A DNA stretch of 64,000 bases from Pyrobaculum islandicum DSM 4184 (GTDB lineage Archaea > Thermoproteota > Thermoprotei > Thermoproteales > Thermoproteaceae): positions 1,615,436-1,679,435 of the forward strand of contig NC_008701.1 of the NCBI RefSeq assembly GCF_000015205.1. Direction: 5' to 3'. The notes beneath the pieces are model-generated. The model saw only the letters and a list, made by a program, of their open reading frames with translations. It searched no databases and was not told the origin of the DNA. Within the stretch, counting starts at the first letter, position 1. Each line of letters opens with the position of its first letter. Below are positions 1-8,049 of this stretch, piece by piece. The translations under genes were made by a program, and so were the position numbers.

Positions 1-2
1 TG

Positions 3-428
3 GCGCGCGACGTCGCCGAGAAACTCGGCTTTAAAAAGCCCGTTGCTATACACACGCCGATTATAACCTCGCTCTCCGGCACTGGCAGGATGGAGGGCAC
101 CCACAGAGAGCTAGACGAGGTGTACGCCATGTACAAGATGAGCAAGTCGAAGCCTCAGAGTGCCATATTTATTACAGACTCCGAAGAAGAGGTGCGGAGG
201 AAGATCTGGGCAGCCTACTGCCCTCCCAGAGAGACTAAGTTCAACCCCGTGTTTGAAATAGCCACATATCTCCTCATACCTTACGGCGGTCCGCTGGAAG
301 TGGGCGGACGGCGTTATGAAGACGCTGGCGCGTTAGAGAGAGACTATAAAGAGGGAGTTGTAACTCCACAAGCATTAAAAGAGGCAGTGGCAACTGCTCT
401 AGCGGCTATGCTCACAAAATTGAGATAA
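3..428 (+). CDS. tyrS: Tyrosyl-tRNA synthetase, C-terminal part (cut by window edge)
   Basis: The frame is already open at the left edge and stops at 428, so about 141 C-terminal residues are present and the Rossmann core with the HIGH motif lies outside. KMSKSKP is the class I aminoacyl-tRNA synthetase loop that closes over ATP during tyrosine activation. The downstream pattern, YCPP then FNPVFEIATYLL, follows the YCP...NP..EI layout of archaeal TyrRS and distinguishes it from TrpRS. The product charges tRNA-Tyr in the cytoplasm. The gene ends 28 bases before the DAHP synthase start, but a TATA-like box near 430-438 suggests the next gene has its own promoter. Confidence 0.88.
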   Translation, partial: ARDVAEKLGFKKPVAIHTPIITSLSGTGRMEGTHRELDEVYAMYKMSKSKPQSAIFITDSEEEVRRKIWAAYCPPRETKFNPVFEIATYLLIPYGGPLEVGGRRYEDAGALERDYKEGVVTPQALKEAVATALAAMLTKLR

Positions 429-456
429 GCTTATATCTTGGATCTATAGACTTGCC

Positions 457-1443
457 ATGTTGTATATAGTCGAGGGGCCTCAACAAGGGAAATCTCTAAA
501 GGAAGAGATAGAGGCTAGGGGAGTTCCTGCATGGTATGTAGAGCTTTGGGGGAACTATATAGTAGTTACGCCGCCAAATGTCCGACTCCAAGGGTTGAAC
601 ACGCCAGTTAAAGCCGCCATAGAATTAAAGACAGACAGTCAGCTGGTCTCCAGGGAGTGGAAGAGGGATCCCACGCCTGTCTACATCGGCGGTAGAGAGG
701 TTAGAGAGGGGAAGATCTTCATAATAGCAGGTCCTTGTTCTGTAGAGACCGAGGACCAGATCATGAAGACAGCGAGGTTTGTAAAAGAGGCTGGGGCAGA
801 CGCGTTGAGGGGAGGGGCCTTCAAGCCGAGGACAAGCCCATACACTTTCCAAGGCCTAGGGGAGGAGGGGCTGAAGCTACTGGCCAAGGCCAGGGAGGAG
901 ACGGGCCTCCCCGCCGTCACGGAGCTTATGGACCCGGAGGATATGCCGCTGGTGGTTAGATACGCAGACGCGATACAGGTGGGGGCTAGAAACATGCAGA
1001 ACTTCACTCTTCTGAAGAAGCTCGGCCGAGCGGGCAAGCCGGTGCTTCTCAAGAGAGGCTTTGGAAACACCATAGAGGAGTGGCTACTGGCGGCTGAGTA
1101 CGTGGCTCTCCACGGCAACGGCGGTATAATCCTAGTGGAGAGAGGTATTAGAACCTTCGACAAAACCCTTAGGTTTACGCTCGACGTAGGCGCGATAGCC
1201 TACGCCAAACAACACACCCACTTGCCTGTGATAGGCGACCCCAGCCACCCGGCTGGAGACAGGAGATACGTCATACCGCTGGCCCTCGCCATATTAGCGG
1301 CTGGGGCAGACGGTCTAATCGTGGAGGTGCACCCGGACCCCGACAAGGCGTGGAGCGACGCAAAACAACAACTCACCTTCGACCAGTTCAGAGAGCTTGT
1401 ACAAAAGGCTAGAGAAGTGGCGAGGGCTCTAGGCAAGAGCTAA
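457..1443 (+). CDS. aroF: 3-deoxy-7-phosphoheptulonate (DAHP) synthase
   Basis: It condenses phosphoenolpyruvate and erythrose 4-phosphate to DAHP, the first shikimate-pathway step. The 328 residues show a short N-terminal ferredoxin-like extension (about residues 1-85), then a TIM barrel starting at IIAGPCSVE. The barrel carries LRGGAFKPRTSPYTFQG, QVGARNMQNF, VLLKRGF and IGDPSHPAG, the PEP and metal-binding motifs of the AroAI-beta class. In that class the N-terminal domain is often the feedback sensor. The ATG at 457 sits about 25 bases after a TATA-like AAGCTTATATC, fitting a leaderless transcript. The 3' end overlaps the convergent nucleotidyltransferase gene by 35 bases. Confidence 0.95.
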   Translation: MLYIVEGPQQGKSLKEEIEARGVPAWYVELWGNYIVVTPPNVRLQGLNTPVKAAIELKTDSQLVSREWKRDPTPVYIGGREVREGKIFIIAGPCSVETEDQIMKTARFVKEAGADALRGGAFKPRTSPYTFQGLGEEGLKLLAKAREETGLPAVTELMDPEDMPLVVRYADAIQVGARNMQNFTLLKKLGRAGKPVLLKRGFGNTIEEWLLAAEYVALHGNGGIILVERGIRTFDKTLRFTLDVGAIAYAKQHTHLPVIGDPSHPAGDRRYVIPLALAILAAGADGLIVEVHPDPDKAWSDAKQQLTFDQFRELVQKAREVARALGKS

Positions 1444-1984
1444 GGCTCTCCAGCTCCCCTGGGCTGTCCACGTCAATCAATACCCCTGGGTCGTCCACGG
1501 GGATATATTTCGTCGGGACGGCGTTTATTAAAGCGCGGAGGCCCACGTCGCCGGTAAGACCCATTGCGAGTGGGTAGACGTCTCTACACGACGCCACAGG
1601 ATTTCCCCTGCGGCCGCCATACGTAGGCACGGCCAAGCCAACGTCACACTCTCTGGCAATTTTGAGGTGTGTTTCCGGCCTCACGCAGGGCATATCGCCG
1701 AGAGCCCACAAGATGCAAGGCTTGTCGTAAAGCGCCGCCAGAGCCGACTTCACGCTCGTAGATAGGCCAAACCGCCACCAGGGGTTATATACAACGCCGT
1801 CGACGCCGCCGGCTGCCTTCGCGACCTCCCTCCTGTTTACCACGATGTATATCTCAAGGCCTGCTCTCCTGAGCGACTCGGCGGCCCACCACACCAGAGG
1901 CCGCCCACGCCATGTATGAAGAAGCTTGTCGCCTCCGAAGCGCGTGGAGCTGCCCGCTGCAAGCAACACTGCTACGCACCTCAC
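1409..1984 (-). CDS. MobA/MocA-like molybdenum cofactor nucleotidyltransferase
   Basis: A 191-residue nucleotidyltransferase. The N-terminus has the LLAAGSSTRFGGDK NTP-binding loop (xAAGxSxRxGxxK), and LGDMPCV is the metal-binding GDMP motif of the MobA/MocA family. These enzymes attach CMP or GMP to molybdopterin. Members next to xanthine dehydrogenase-type operons usually make the cytosine dinucleotide cofactor needed by CoxL-type subunits. Its start overlaps the end of the CoxL-like gene by four bases, so the two are translationally coupled. I infer it matures the cofactor of that hydroxylase. CTP versus GTP use cannot be read from the sequence. Confidence 0.85.
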   Translation of the reverse strand: MRCVAVLLAAGSSTRFGGDKLLHTWRGRPLVWWAAESLRRAGLEIYIVVNRREVAKAAGGVDGVVYNPWWRFGLSTSVKSALAALYDKPCILWALGDMPCVRPETHLKIARECDVGLAVPTYGGRRGNPVASCRDVYPLAMGLTGDVGLRALINAVPTKYIPVDDPGVLIDVDSPGELESLSSCLEPSPLL

Positions 1985-4155
1985 CTCAACATCCTCCAGA
2001 CGTCCTCGGGCGACACGGGGGTCTTGGATATCCTAACCCCAGGCTTGATCTTGCGCATAGCGTCTTCCACAGCCGCCACCACAGCCGGCGTGGAGGCGAT
2101 TGTTGCGGCTTCTCCTATGCCTTTTGTTCCCGTGGGGTGTTTAGAGGGGTGGGGCCTCTCAGCAAAGTACACCTCGAAACGGGGCGCCTCGACGGCAGTA
2201 GGCACGTAGTAAAACGCCAAATTCGACGTGACGAGGTTTCCATCGCTGTCGTAGATAACCTCCTCGTATAGGGCCTGGGCGATGCCCTGGAGAGCTCCGC
2301 CCATTACTTGCCCCGCGGCTAGGAGCGGGTTGACGACAACGCCGACGTCGTCGTACGACCTGTAGAGGAGGGGTTTTACAAACCCCGTCTCGGGGTCTAG
2401 CTCCACCACGGCGACGTGGACGCCGAAGGGGAAGGTGGGCTCCGCGTGGTAAATGGCCTCCACGGTCAGTTGAGCCTCGGCCTCCCCTCTGTAGACGGCC
2501 TTAACCACATCGCCAATAGAGATCTCTTTGTCGCCACAGCGGAACTTGCCCCCGCTATATTCAGGCTTGCAGCCCAGTAGCTTCTCCGCTGCCTTGGCCA
2601 GCTCGGCCTTCAGCTTCCTAGCCGCTAAAATTGCAGCAGAGCCGCCCGCTGTAATCGAGCGGCTGCCCATCGTTCCGATCCCGTCGCTTATATACGCGGT
2701 ATCTCCCCAGTACACCTTCACAACCTCCGGAGACACCTCAAGCTCGTCGGCTACCACCTGGGCAAGGGCGGTGGCAAGACCTTGGCCGTGCGGCGTCAAC
2801 GCGGTATAGAGCGTAAAACTACCGTCTTCCTCAGCCCTCAAGATCGCCGTCTCGTAGCCGAAGGTGGTAATTTCGACATATACCGACAGCCCAACTCCCA
2901 GGATTCTTCCCCTCCGCGCCTCCTCCTCAGCCCACCTCCTAAGCTGGTGGTAGCCCAGCCTCTCCAGCCCCCTCTCGAAGGTGGCCGGGTAATCCCCTGT
3001 GTCGTACGTAATCCCGAAGACATTTGTGTAGGGGAGCTGCCGGACTAGGTTCCTCCTCCTGATCTCCACCCTGTCTATCCCCAGCTCATCCGCTATGTGG
3101 TCAACTATACGCTCAATAAAGAGGGTGGCCTCCGGCCTCCCTGCCCCTCTATATGCGCTAAGCGGCGTTTTATTCGTCAAGACAGCTATTACCTTTACCC
3201 TGCCGTGCCGTATGTCGTAGGGACCTGGGAGCATCCTAGCGGCAGTGTCTGCGAGGCCCTCCCCCCAGTAGTAGGCCCCGGCATCTTCATATATCGTCCC
3301 CTCCACTGCCAATATCTCCCCGTCTCTCTTTGCGCATGCTCTATACTCAAGGGTGAGCCCTCTGCCGTGTGTAGTAGCCCTAAAGTCCTCGGTCCTTGTG
3401 GCCACCCATTTCACAGGCGCTCTGAGGACGTAGGCCGCCCTGGCCACCCACAGCTCCTCCGGATACACAAGGAGCTTAGACCCAAAGGCCCCCCCGACGT
3501 GGGGCTGTATCACTCTGACCTTCGCCAGAGGCAAGCCGAGGGCTTTGGCCACCTCTTTTCTGATATCAAAAGGCACTTGGGTGGAGCTCCACACCGTGAG
3601 GGTCTCCCCGTCGTATGAGGCAACGACCCCCCGCGTCTCCATGGCAGATGGCACGAGGCGCTGTATTGAGAACCTCCCCTCCACAACCACGTCGGCCTCG
3701 CGGAAGGCCTTTTCAACATCGCCGCCGATGTATATATTTTCATACACCACGTTAGATCCAAGGCTCTCGTCTACAAGCGGCGCGCCTGGCTTTAACGCCT
3801 CATATACATCAACTACAGCCGGCAGAGGCTCGTAGTCCACTGCCGCCTTCTCCAACGCGTCGTAGAGAACATAGCGGTCTCGCGCCACCACCATCGCCAC
3901 GGCCTCCCCCTGGTACCTCACCTTCCCCCCAGGGGCGAAGTTGAAGCCATCGCCGGGGCCAAAAACAGCCACAACGCCGGGGTGTCCAGCGGCGTCCGAC
4001 AAATCCACTTTCAACACCTTGGCATGCGCATACGGCGATCTGACAAAACCTGCGTACAACATGCCAGGAAGATCGATGTCGTCTACATACCGCGCCTTCC
4101 CCCTGAGAATCACATCGTCTTCAAACCTGGGAAGCGGCTTGCCAACAAACCCCAC
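1981..4155 (-). CDS. Molybdenum hydroxylase large subunit (CoxL/aldehyde dehydrogenase type, form II)
   Basis: The 724-residue catalytic subunit of the xanthine oxidase/CO dehydrogenase family binds the molybdenum cofactor. Visible motifs are LPRFEDDVILRGKARYVDDI at the N-terminus, VGGAFGSK, AYRGAGRPE and the C-terminal GTKGIGEAA with its cofactor-binding glutamate. The active-site loop reads AYRGAGR, the form II signature, not the AYXCSFR of genuine aerobic CO dehydrogenase. It is therefore probably an aldehyde or related hydroxylase of unknown substrate. The start is GTG, placed 26 bases after a TATA-like TTTATAAC (about 4178-4185). The FAD and 2Fe-2S subunits lie upstream beyond an ATPase pseudogene. 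Confidence 0.93.
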   Translation of the reverse strand: MGFVGKPLPRFEDDVILRGKARYVDDIDLPGMLYAGFVRSPYAHAKVLKVDLSDAAGHPGVVAVFGPGDGFNFAPGGKVRYQGEAVAMVVARDRYVLYDALEKAAVDYEPLPAVVDVYEALKPGAPLVDESLGSNVVYENIYIGGDVEKAFREADVVVEGRFSIQRLVPSAMETRGVVASYDGETLTVWSSTQVPFDIRKEVAKALGLPLAKVRVIQPHVGGAFGSKLLVYPEELWVARAAYVLRAPVKWVATRTEDFRATTHGRGLTLEYRACAKRDGEILAVEGTIYEDAGAYYWGEGLADTAARMLPGPYDIRHGRVKVIAVLTNKTPLSAYRGAGRPEATLFIERIVDHIADELGIDRVEIRRRNLVRQLPYTNVFGITYDTGDYPATFERGLERLGYHQLRRWAEEEARRGRILGVGLSVYVEITTFGYETAILRAEEDGSFTLYTALTPHGQGLATALAQVVADELEVSPEVVKVYWGDTAYISDGIGTMGSRSITAGGSAAILAARKLKAELAKAAEKLLGCKPEYSGGKFRCGDKEISIGDVVKAVYRGEAEAQLTVEAIYHAEPTFPFGVHVAVVELDPETGFVKPLLYRSYDDVGVVVNPLLAAGQVMGGALQGIAQALYEEVIYDSDGNLVTSNLAFYYVPTAVEAPRFEVYFAERPHPSKHPTGTKGIGEAATIASTPAVVAAVEDAMRKIKPGVRISKTPVSPEDVWRMLR

Positions 4156-4252
4156 ACACCCACCGAACGCCCCCGTTATAAATATTAAAATGCAGATAGA
4201 TAAACCAATGTGGACATTTTTGTCGGTCGCGCTCGCGAGCTTGGGTTAGGGT

Positions 4253-5184
4253 ATGCGTGTGCAATATACCTACCCCTTCCTCCTCTACGGCCTCCTCGGC
4301 TGTGGTAAGATGACGTTGGCGCAGAAGGTGGCTGAGAAGACGGAGGAACTCTTTGGCGGAGACGCGCTAGTCCTCTATGTAGACACTAGGGCTGAGAGGT
4401 GGGACGACGCCCTCTTTTCAAACGCCGTGGACATACTAGGCGAGGTGGTGAAGGCTCTGGCGACTCAATTCGCCGGCAGGCCGGCAGGGGAGGTGGCGGC
4501 TAAATTCACGACGACGGCTGGAGATACTGAAGCGCCTACGCGGCGTGGATAGGGTGCTCCTCGTTGTGGACGAGTTCCACCGAGCCTACAGAGACGACCC
4601 AGTCGGCTGGGTCAAATACTTCATGGACAGGATGGAACACCCAACGCTTAGGGTAAAAGAGCTGAGAGACAAGATATACAACGTCGTCCTCATTACGTCT
4701 GAGTACGCCGCCGTTGAGAGGATACTTCCGAGGGGCTACGCCGATCCGTACATGGTCTGGAATCTGGCGCGGGAGGAGAGAGCTCTACGACGCCCTCAAC
4801 CCGCCCATAGACTTCGAGACGCTATGGCGGACATGCGGAGGAAACCCCAGGTGCGTAGGCGACTTGAAGAAGTCGAGATGGGATGTGGAGAAGTACCTCC
4901 AAGACCTAGTGGAGAGGGAGAATATTGATGAGATGGTGAAAGAGGCCGCCAAACTCGGCGTTGCTGGATTGTTCAAGCGCGCAGTGGAAGACCCAGACGT
5001 CCTCGACAAGCCGGGAGCCGAGGTGAGGAGGTTAGAGAAACTGCTCTACAAGTATAACAAGGTGCTGGAGCTGACGGAGACAATCGCCGGCGGGAAGCCG
5101 CCGAGAGACCCCGCGCTGGGCGTCGGCGAACACTACGCCTGGCACTGGCCAGCGCTAAAAGACGCGGTAGCCAAAGCGCTTTAG
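4253..5184 (+). pseudogene. Archaeal P-loop ATPase, broken by at least two frameshifts
   Basis: Three overlapping frames join into one ATPase-like protein. Frame one (from 4253) has a Walker A-like GLLGCGKMTLA. The second, open across about 4500-4770, reads LEILKRLRGVDRVLLVVDEF, ending in a Walker B. The third (about 4770-5184) supplies a helical tail with LNPPIDFETLWRTCGGNPR. The layout resembles the archaeal AAA ATPases (PF01637-like) common as accessory genes in Crenarchaeota. Shifts fall near 4490-4510 and 4760-4790. The gene lies antisense between the CoxS and CoxL genes, its end overlapping the coxS stop by four bases. Three pieces in one direction argue for decay, not three genes. Confidence 0.75.
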
Positions 5185-5624
5185 GAGTTTGCTACCTCTT
5201 TTACGGCCTCTACTATGTTTTGGTAGCCTGTGCATCTACAGAGCACCCCCGCGAGGCCCTCCGCTATCTCCTCAGCGGTTTTGGCACCCCTCTTGACGAG
5301 ATAATAGGCTGTGAGAAGCATGCCGGAGGTGCAGAAGCCGCATTGCGCCGCGTGTTTCCTCTTAAACGCCTCCCTAAGTCTCTCCATGAGCTCGTCGCTG
5401 TACTCGGCCGTGTATATCTCCGCTCCATCTGCTTGCACAGCCAGCACGTTGCAGCTCTTGACCGGTCTCCCGTTCATCAACACGGTGCACGCGCCGCAAG
5501 TGGCAGTGTCGCACCCCACGCGTACAGACTTGTAGCCGAGGTCTCTAAGGACGTGTACGAGCAGAGCCCTCGGCTCCACATCTACTTCATGCCAAATGCC
5601 GTTTACCCTCAGTCTCACCCTCAT
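5181..5624 (-). CDS. Molybdenum hydroxylase 2Fe-2S subunit (CoxS-like)
   Basis: The 147-residue iron-sulfur subunit passes electrons from the molybdenum centre to the FAD subunit. The N-terminal plant-type ferredoxin half has VGCDTATCGACTVLMNG (C-x4-C-x2-C) with the fourth cysteine in VKSCNVL. The C-terminal helical half has QCGFCTSGM and VLCRCTGYQNI, ligands of the second cluster. All eight cysteines are present. Its start overlaps the CoxM stop by four bases. The order CoxM-CoxS is as in other archaeal operons, but CoxL is separated by 1 kb containing an opposing ATPase pseudogene. Confidence 0.95.
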   Translation of the reverse strand: MRVRLRVNGIWHEVDVEPRALLVHVLRDLGYKSVRVGCDTATCGACTVLMNGRPVKSCNVLAVQADGAEIYTAEYSDELMERLREAFKRKHAAQCGFCTSGMLLTAYYLVKRGAKTAEEIAEGLAGVLCRCTGYQNIVEAVKEVANS

Positions 5625-6439
5625 AGTCTCTCCAAAGCCCTTCTCACGGCCACGCTTAGGAGAGCCCTCCTATATTCCGCAGAGGCGCGGAAGTCCGACG
5701 GGGGGTCGGCTTCCTTAGCTGCAGTCTCTCCCGCCGCCGCGATGACGTCTTTACTCAGGGGCGACCCCGCCAGAAGGGTCTCCACCTTCCTAAGCCTCAC
5801 TGGCCTATCCCCAGCGCCTAGAGCCGCTACCCGGGCCCACACGATGTGTCCCTCCTTCACCTCTGCGACAACCGCAGTCGCCACCAGAGCGAAATCGTTG
5901 TGCCGCCTGGAGAACTTAACGTACGCCCCCCTTTGGGGACATCTAAAGCTTACTCCCGCCACCAGCTCCCCCCTCTCCAGGGCGGTGAAGTAGGGTCCCC
6001 GGATGAAGTCATCAATGTCGACCTCTCTAACGCTACCGGGCCCCACTACCTTGACCACCGCGCCAAGCGCCAGAAGTGCGGCGGGCCAGTCGCCCAGAGG
6101 GTCGGCGTGGGCGAGAGAGCCCCCCACCGTGCCCAGAGACCTCACCTGGGGGTCGCCTATGCGTAATGCGACTTGTCTCAAGAAGGGACAAGGAGAGTCC
6201 TCAAACTCGAAATGCCGCGCGAGAGCCCCCACCTCAACCACATCGCCGTATCTGACGTAGTGGAGCTCGGAGATTCTCCCGATGTCCACCAGGAGGCCAT
6301 ACCGCACAAGACGCAACTTAAGCAGAGGGATCAAGCTCTGGCCCCCCGCGATAGGCGCCGCGTCCTCTCTTCGCGAGAGGATTTCTACGGCCTCGGAGAG
6401 GGAACCAGCTCGCACATATTCAAAAGCAGGCGGAAACAT
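5621..6439 (-). CDS. Molybdenum hydroxylase FAD subunit (CoxM-like)
   Basis: The 272-residue middle subunit carries FAD and hands electrons to an acceptor. The FAD pyrophosphate-binding loops are IAGGQSLIPLLKLR near residue 31 and TVGGSLAHADPLGDW near residue 105, standard for this family. It is first in the operon. An AT-rich TTTTTAAC about 24 bases before the ATG is the likely TATA box, so transcription probably starts at or near the start codon. The subunit acts only with the CoxS- and CoxL-like proteins encoded next, so the split operon raises the question of how CoxL is co-expressed. Confidence 0.93.
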   Translation of the reverse strand: MFPPAFEYVRAGSLSEAVEILSRREDAAPIAGGQSLIPLLKLRLVRYGLLVDIGRISELHYVRYGDVVEVGALARHFEFEDSPCPFLRQVALRIGDPQVRSLGTVGGSLAHADPLGDWPAALLALGAVVKVVGPGSVREVDIDDFIRGPYFTALERGELVAGVSFRCPQRGAYVKFSRRHNDFALVATAVVAEVKEGHIVWARVAALGAGDRPVRLRKVETLLAGSPLSKDVIAAAGETAAKEADPPSDFRASAEYRRALLSVAVRRALERL

Positions 6440-6689
6440 TGCAGAAGAATAGGCACCTGTTAAAAACGTTTATGAAGCCACGGCACGCATACAAGTCGTG
6501 CCTCAAGAGCGGGCCTCTGGCGTCGGGTCAAAGAGTCGCATCTAACGTAACTACATCACGCGTACTCCCTCGCCGCCGATCCCTATCGCAGACTGTTATG
6601 TAAGATATAAACTGTCTATTTCTCACCGCCCAGCCCCTATCAGAGTCCCAGATTCCTTCCGAAGTTAGAGACAAGAGGGTTTTAGTCAC
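6440..6689. other. Intergenic gap without a recognised gene
   Basis: These 250 bases lie between the tyrA stop and the CoxM start. The right-hand side of the CoxM promoter sits at 6455-6470. I see no convincing reading frame and no complete C/D-box pair. A GTGATGT on the minus strand near 6550 lacks a matching D box. Confidence 0.4.
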
Positions 6690-7442
6690 TCAGCCATAGA
6701 GGTCTTTCAGCGCCTCCAGCGCCTTGTAGAAGGCTTTGTATGCCGCGTCGGGGTCCAGCAAGGCCTTTGGCAAATCGCCGCGGCTGAGGGCTTTTATGAA
6801 CTCCTCCAGGGGGGCCTCTTCGGCGTATCTAGGCGCATTTGGGTCACGCAGGAGGGAGAAGGCGTAGGCGGCCAGATATCTAAAGGAGGTGCCGCCGTAT
6901 TTGAAGATCTCCTCGCCTGTCTCGGCGTAGATCCTTGCCAAGGCGAGACCTACCGCATAGCTGAGCGCGATGGTGCGGGAGACGTAGTAGTCGTGTTTTG
7001 CGAGATCCCCCCACTCTACCACGGCCCCCAGCTCGGACCAGAAGCGGAAGGCCTCCAGAGCCCCCTGTCTCCCCGGCACCTCCATGATGAGAACCCTCTG
7101 CCCCTTTATGGAAGGAGCCCCAGGGCCAAAAAGCGGGTGGACAGACGCAACCTTCGCGTCCAGCGGAAACTCGCTGTACGTCTCCACCACCCCCCTCTTA
7201 AACGTGGCGATATCCATAACCAGCCTACCGGAGGCCATGGGCGCGATCTCCCTAAGCACCTCCCTCGCTGCCCAAAAAGGCACGGCCACAATGACAACCT
7301 CGGCCCACCTCACCAGCTCCTCAAGCGAAGACACGTCAGACCTTGTCCTGTCTATATCAAAAACCAGCACCCTGTGGAGAGAAGACAGCTCCTGCCTCAG
7401 CCAAGACCCCATTGCCCCACTCCCCACTATACCAATCCTCAC
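6690..7442 (-). CDS. tyrA: Prephenate dehydrogenase family protein
   Basis: It is predicted to oxidise and decarboxylate prephenate (or arogenate) to the tyrosine precursor using NAD(P). The protein opens with a Rossmann nucleotide loop, RIGIVGSGAMGSWL. VIVAVPFWAAREVL and SVHPLFGPGAPSIKGQ, the latter the catalytic-histidine HPLFG motif, are diagnostic of TyrA. I choose the GTG at 7442 (250 residues) because a TATA-like TTTATAAG lies about 26 bases before it. The longer frame from 7481 would run through that promoter. The gene belongs with the DAHP synthase, dehydratase-mutase, aminotransferase and shikimate kinase nearby. Confidence 0.88.
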   Translation of the reverse strand: MRIGIVGSGAMGSWLRQELSSLHRVLVFDIDRTRSDVSSLEELVRWAEVVIVAVPFWAAREVLREIAPMASGRLVMDIATFKRGVVETYSEFPLDAKVASVHPLFGPGAPSIKGQRVLIMEVPGRQGALEAFRFWSELGAVVEWGDLAKHDYYVSRTIALSYAVGLALARIYAETGEEIFKYGGTSFRYLAAYAFSLLRDPNAPRYAEEAPLEEFIKALSRGDLPKALLDPDAAYKAFYKALEALKDLYG

Positions 7443-7516
7443 GTAGCTAGCCACACAGAGGCTTATAAACACATGTCGCAATGTTGACTATTTAAACCTC
7501 GTCGTACGAAGCGTAC

Positions 7517-7861
7517 ATGGCAAGAAAAAGAAGGAATTATAGGTCTCTGGTAGTGCTCGCCGCCCTGGCGGTAGTAGCCCTAGTAGTTGCCACGGTCACA
7601 TTTACCAACATGACCTACTGGCTGATCAACGCCACCAAGCCGCCCGCCATGAAGTACCCCGGCGCTGACACCGCCGTTGTCCGCGGCCAATACGTCAAAG
7701 CTAGCCACTACTGCGACGCCTACGCCAAGATGAGAGATGGGAAGATTGTGGAGGTGGGGAGGCTTACCTCCTCCATGCCTCTCTCGTGGTTAGATATTTC
7801 ACCAGCTGTTCGTGGGTTAGCCTGCATCCATTTCTCTCGAGCCAGCTCCTCAAGATGTTGA
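7517..7861 (+). pseudogene. 5' fragment of a secreted or membrane-anchored surface protein
   Basis: The start is well supported: ATG at 7517 lies 25 bases after the TATA-like CTATTTAAAC. Residues 1-10 are basic (MARKRRNYR) and about 11-35 form a strong hydrophobic segment (LVVLAALAVVALVVATVTF), giving a signal anchor. Next comes an extracellular-looking stretch with TYWLINATKPP. Natural coding ends near 7763, where the opposing small gene begins. The last 30 residues are low-complexity readthrough. Degenerate coding matter of similar style reappears at 9176-9574, so I read this as one gene split by the ATPase cassette. The family is not recognised. Confidence 0.6.
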
Positions 7862-8048
7862 TTATCAACTCGGCGTTGTGTCTGCCAAGCGCCTTTTCCA
7901 ACACTTCGTAGACGCGCCAGGGCTCCTCCAGGAGGAAGTAGTCCAGAGGCTTGCCAAACGCCGCCAAGACACGGTAATGCGTCAAAGTACGAAGCGACAT
8001 ATCAAGAGAGCCGTAGAAACGGGCTAGGAGGTCTCTCGTCAGACACAT
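7764..8048 (-). CDS. Small helical protein, partner of KaiC-like ATPase (copy 1)
   Basis: A 94-residue, mostly helical protein with no recognised family. Its core aligns with the product of 55758-56105: FYGSLDMSLRTLTHYR versus FYLSLGMSLRALIEYK, then LGRHNAELIINI versus LGPHNAELIINL, and REAWRR versus PEGWRR. In both places it is adjacent to a P-loop ATPase gene on the same strand, here following it after one base, there preceding it with overlap. The repeated pairing implies the two proteins work together, for instance as a regulator or adaptor. That role is inference. No membrane segment or metal motif is visible. Confidence 0.7.
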   Translation of the reverse strand: MCLTRDLLARFYGSLDMSLRTLTHYRVLAAFGKPLDYFLLEEPWRVYEVLEKALGRHNAELIINILRSWLERNGCRLTHEQLVKYLTTREAWRR

Positions 8049-8049
8049 A

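Noticed and set aside
681-1163. Minus-strand 160-codon frame over DAHP synthase
   Set aside because: Ser-rich antisense shadow of a gene with clear family motifs.
4545-4928. Separate small gene from GTG 4545
   Set aside because: It is the middle frame of the broken ATPase. Its own upstream reading gives the natural LEILKRLRG continuation.
6535-6600. C/D sRNA on the minus strand
   Set aside because: A C-like box is present but no D box at a suitable distance.
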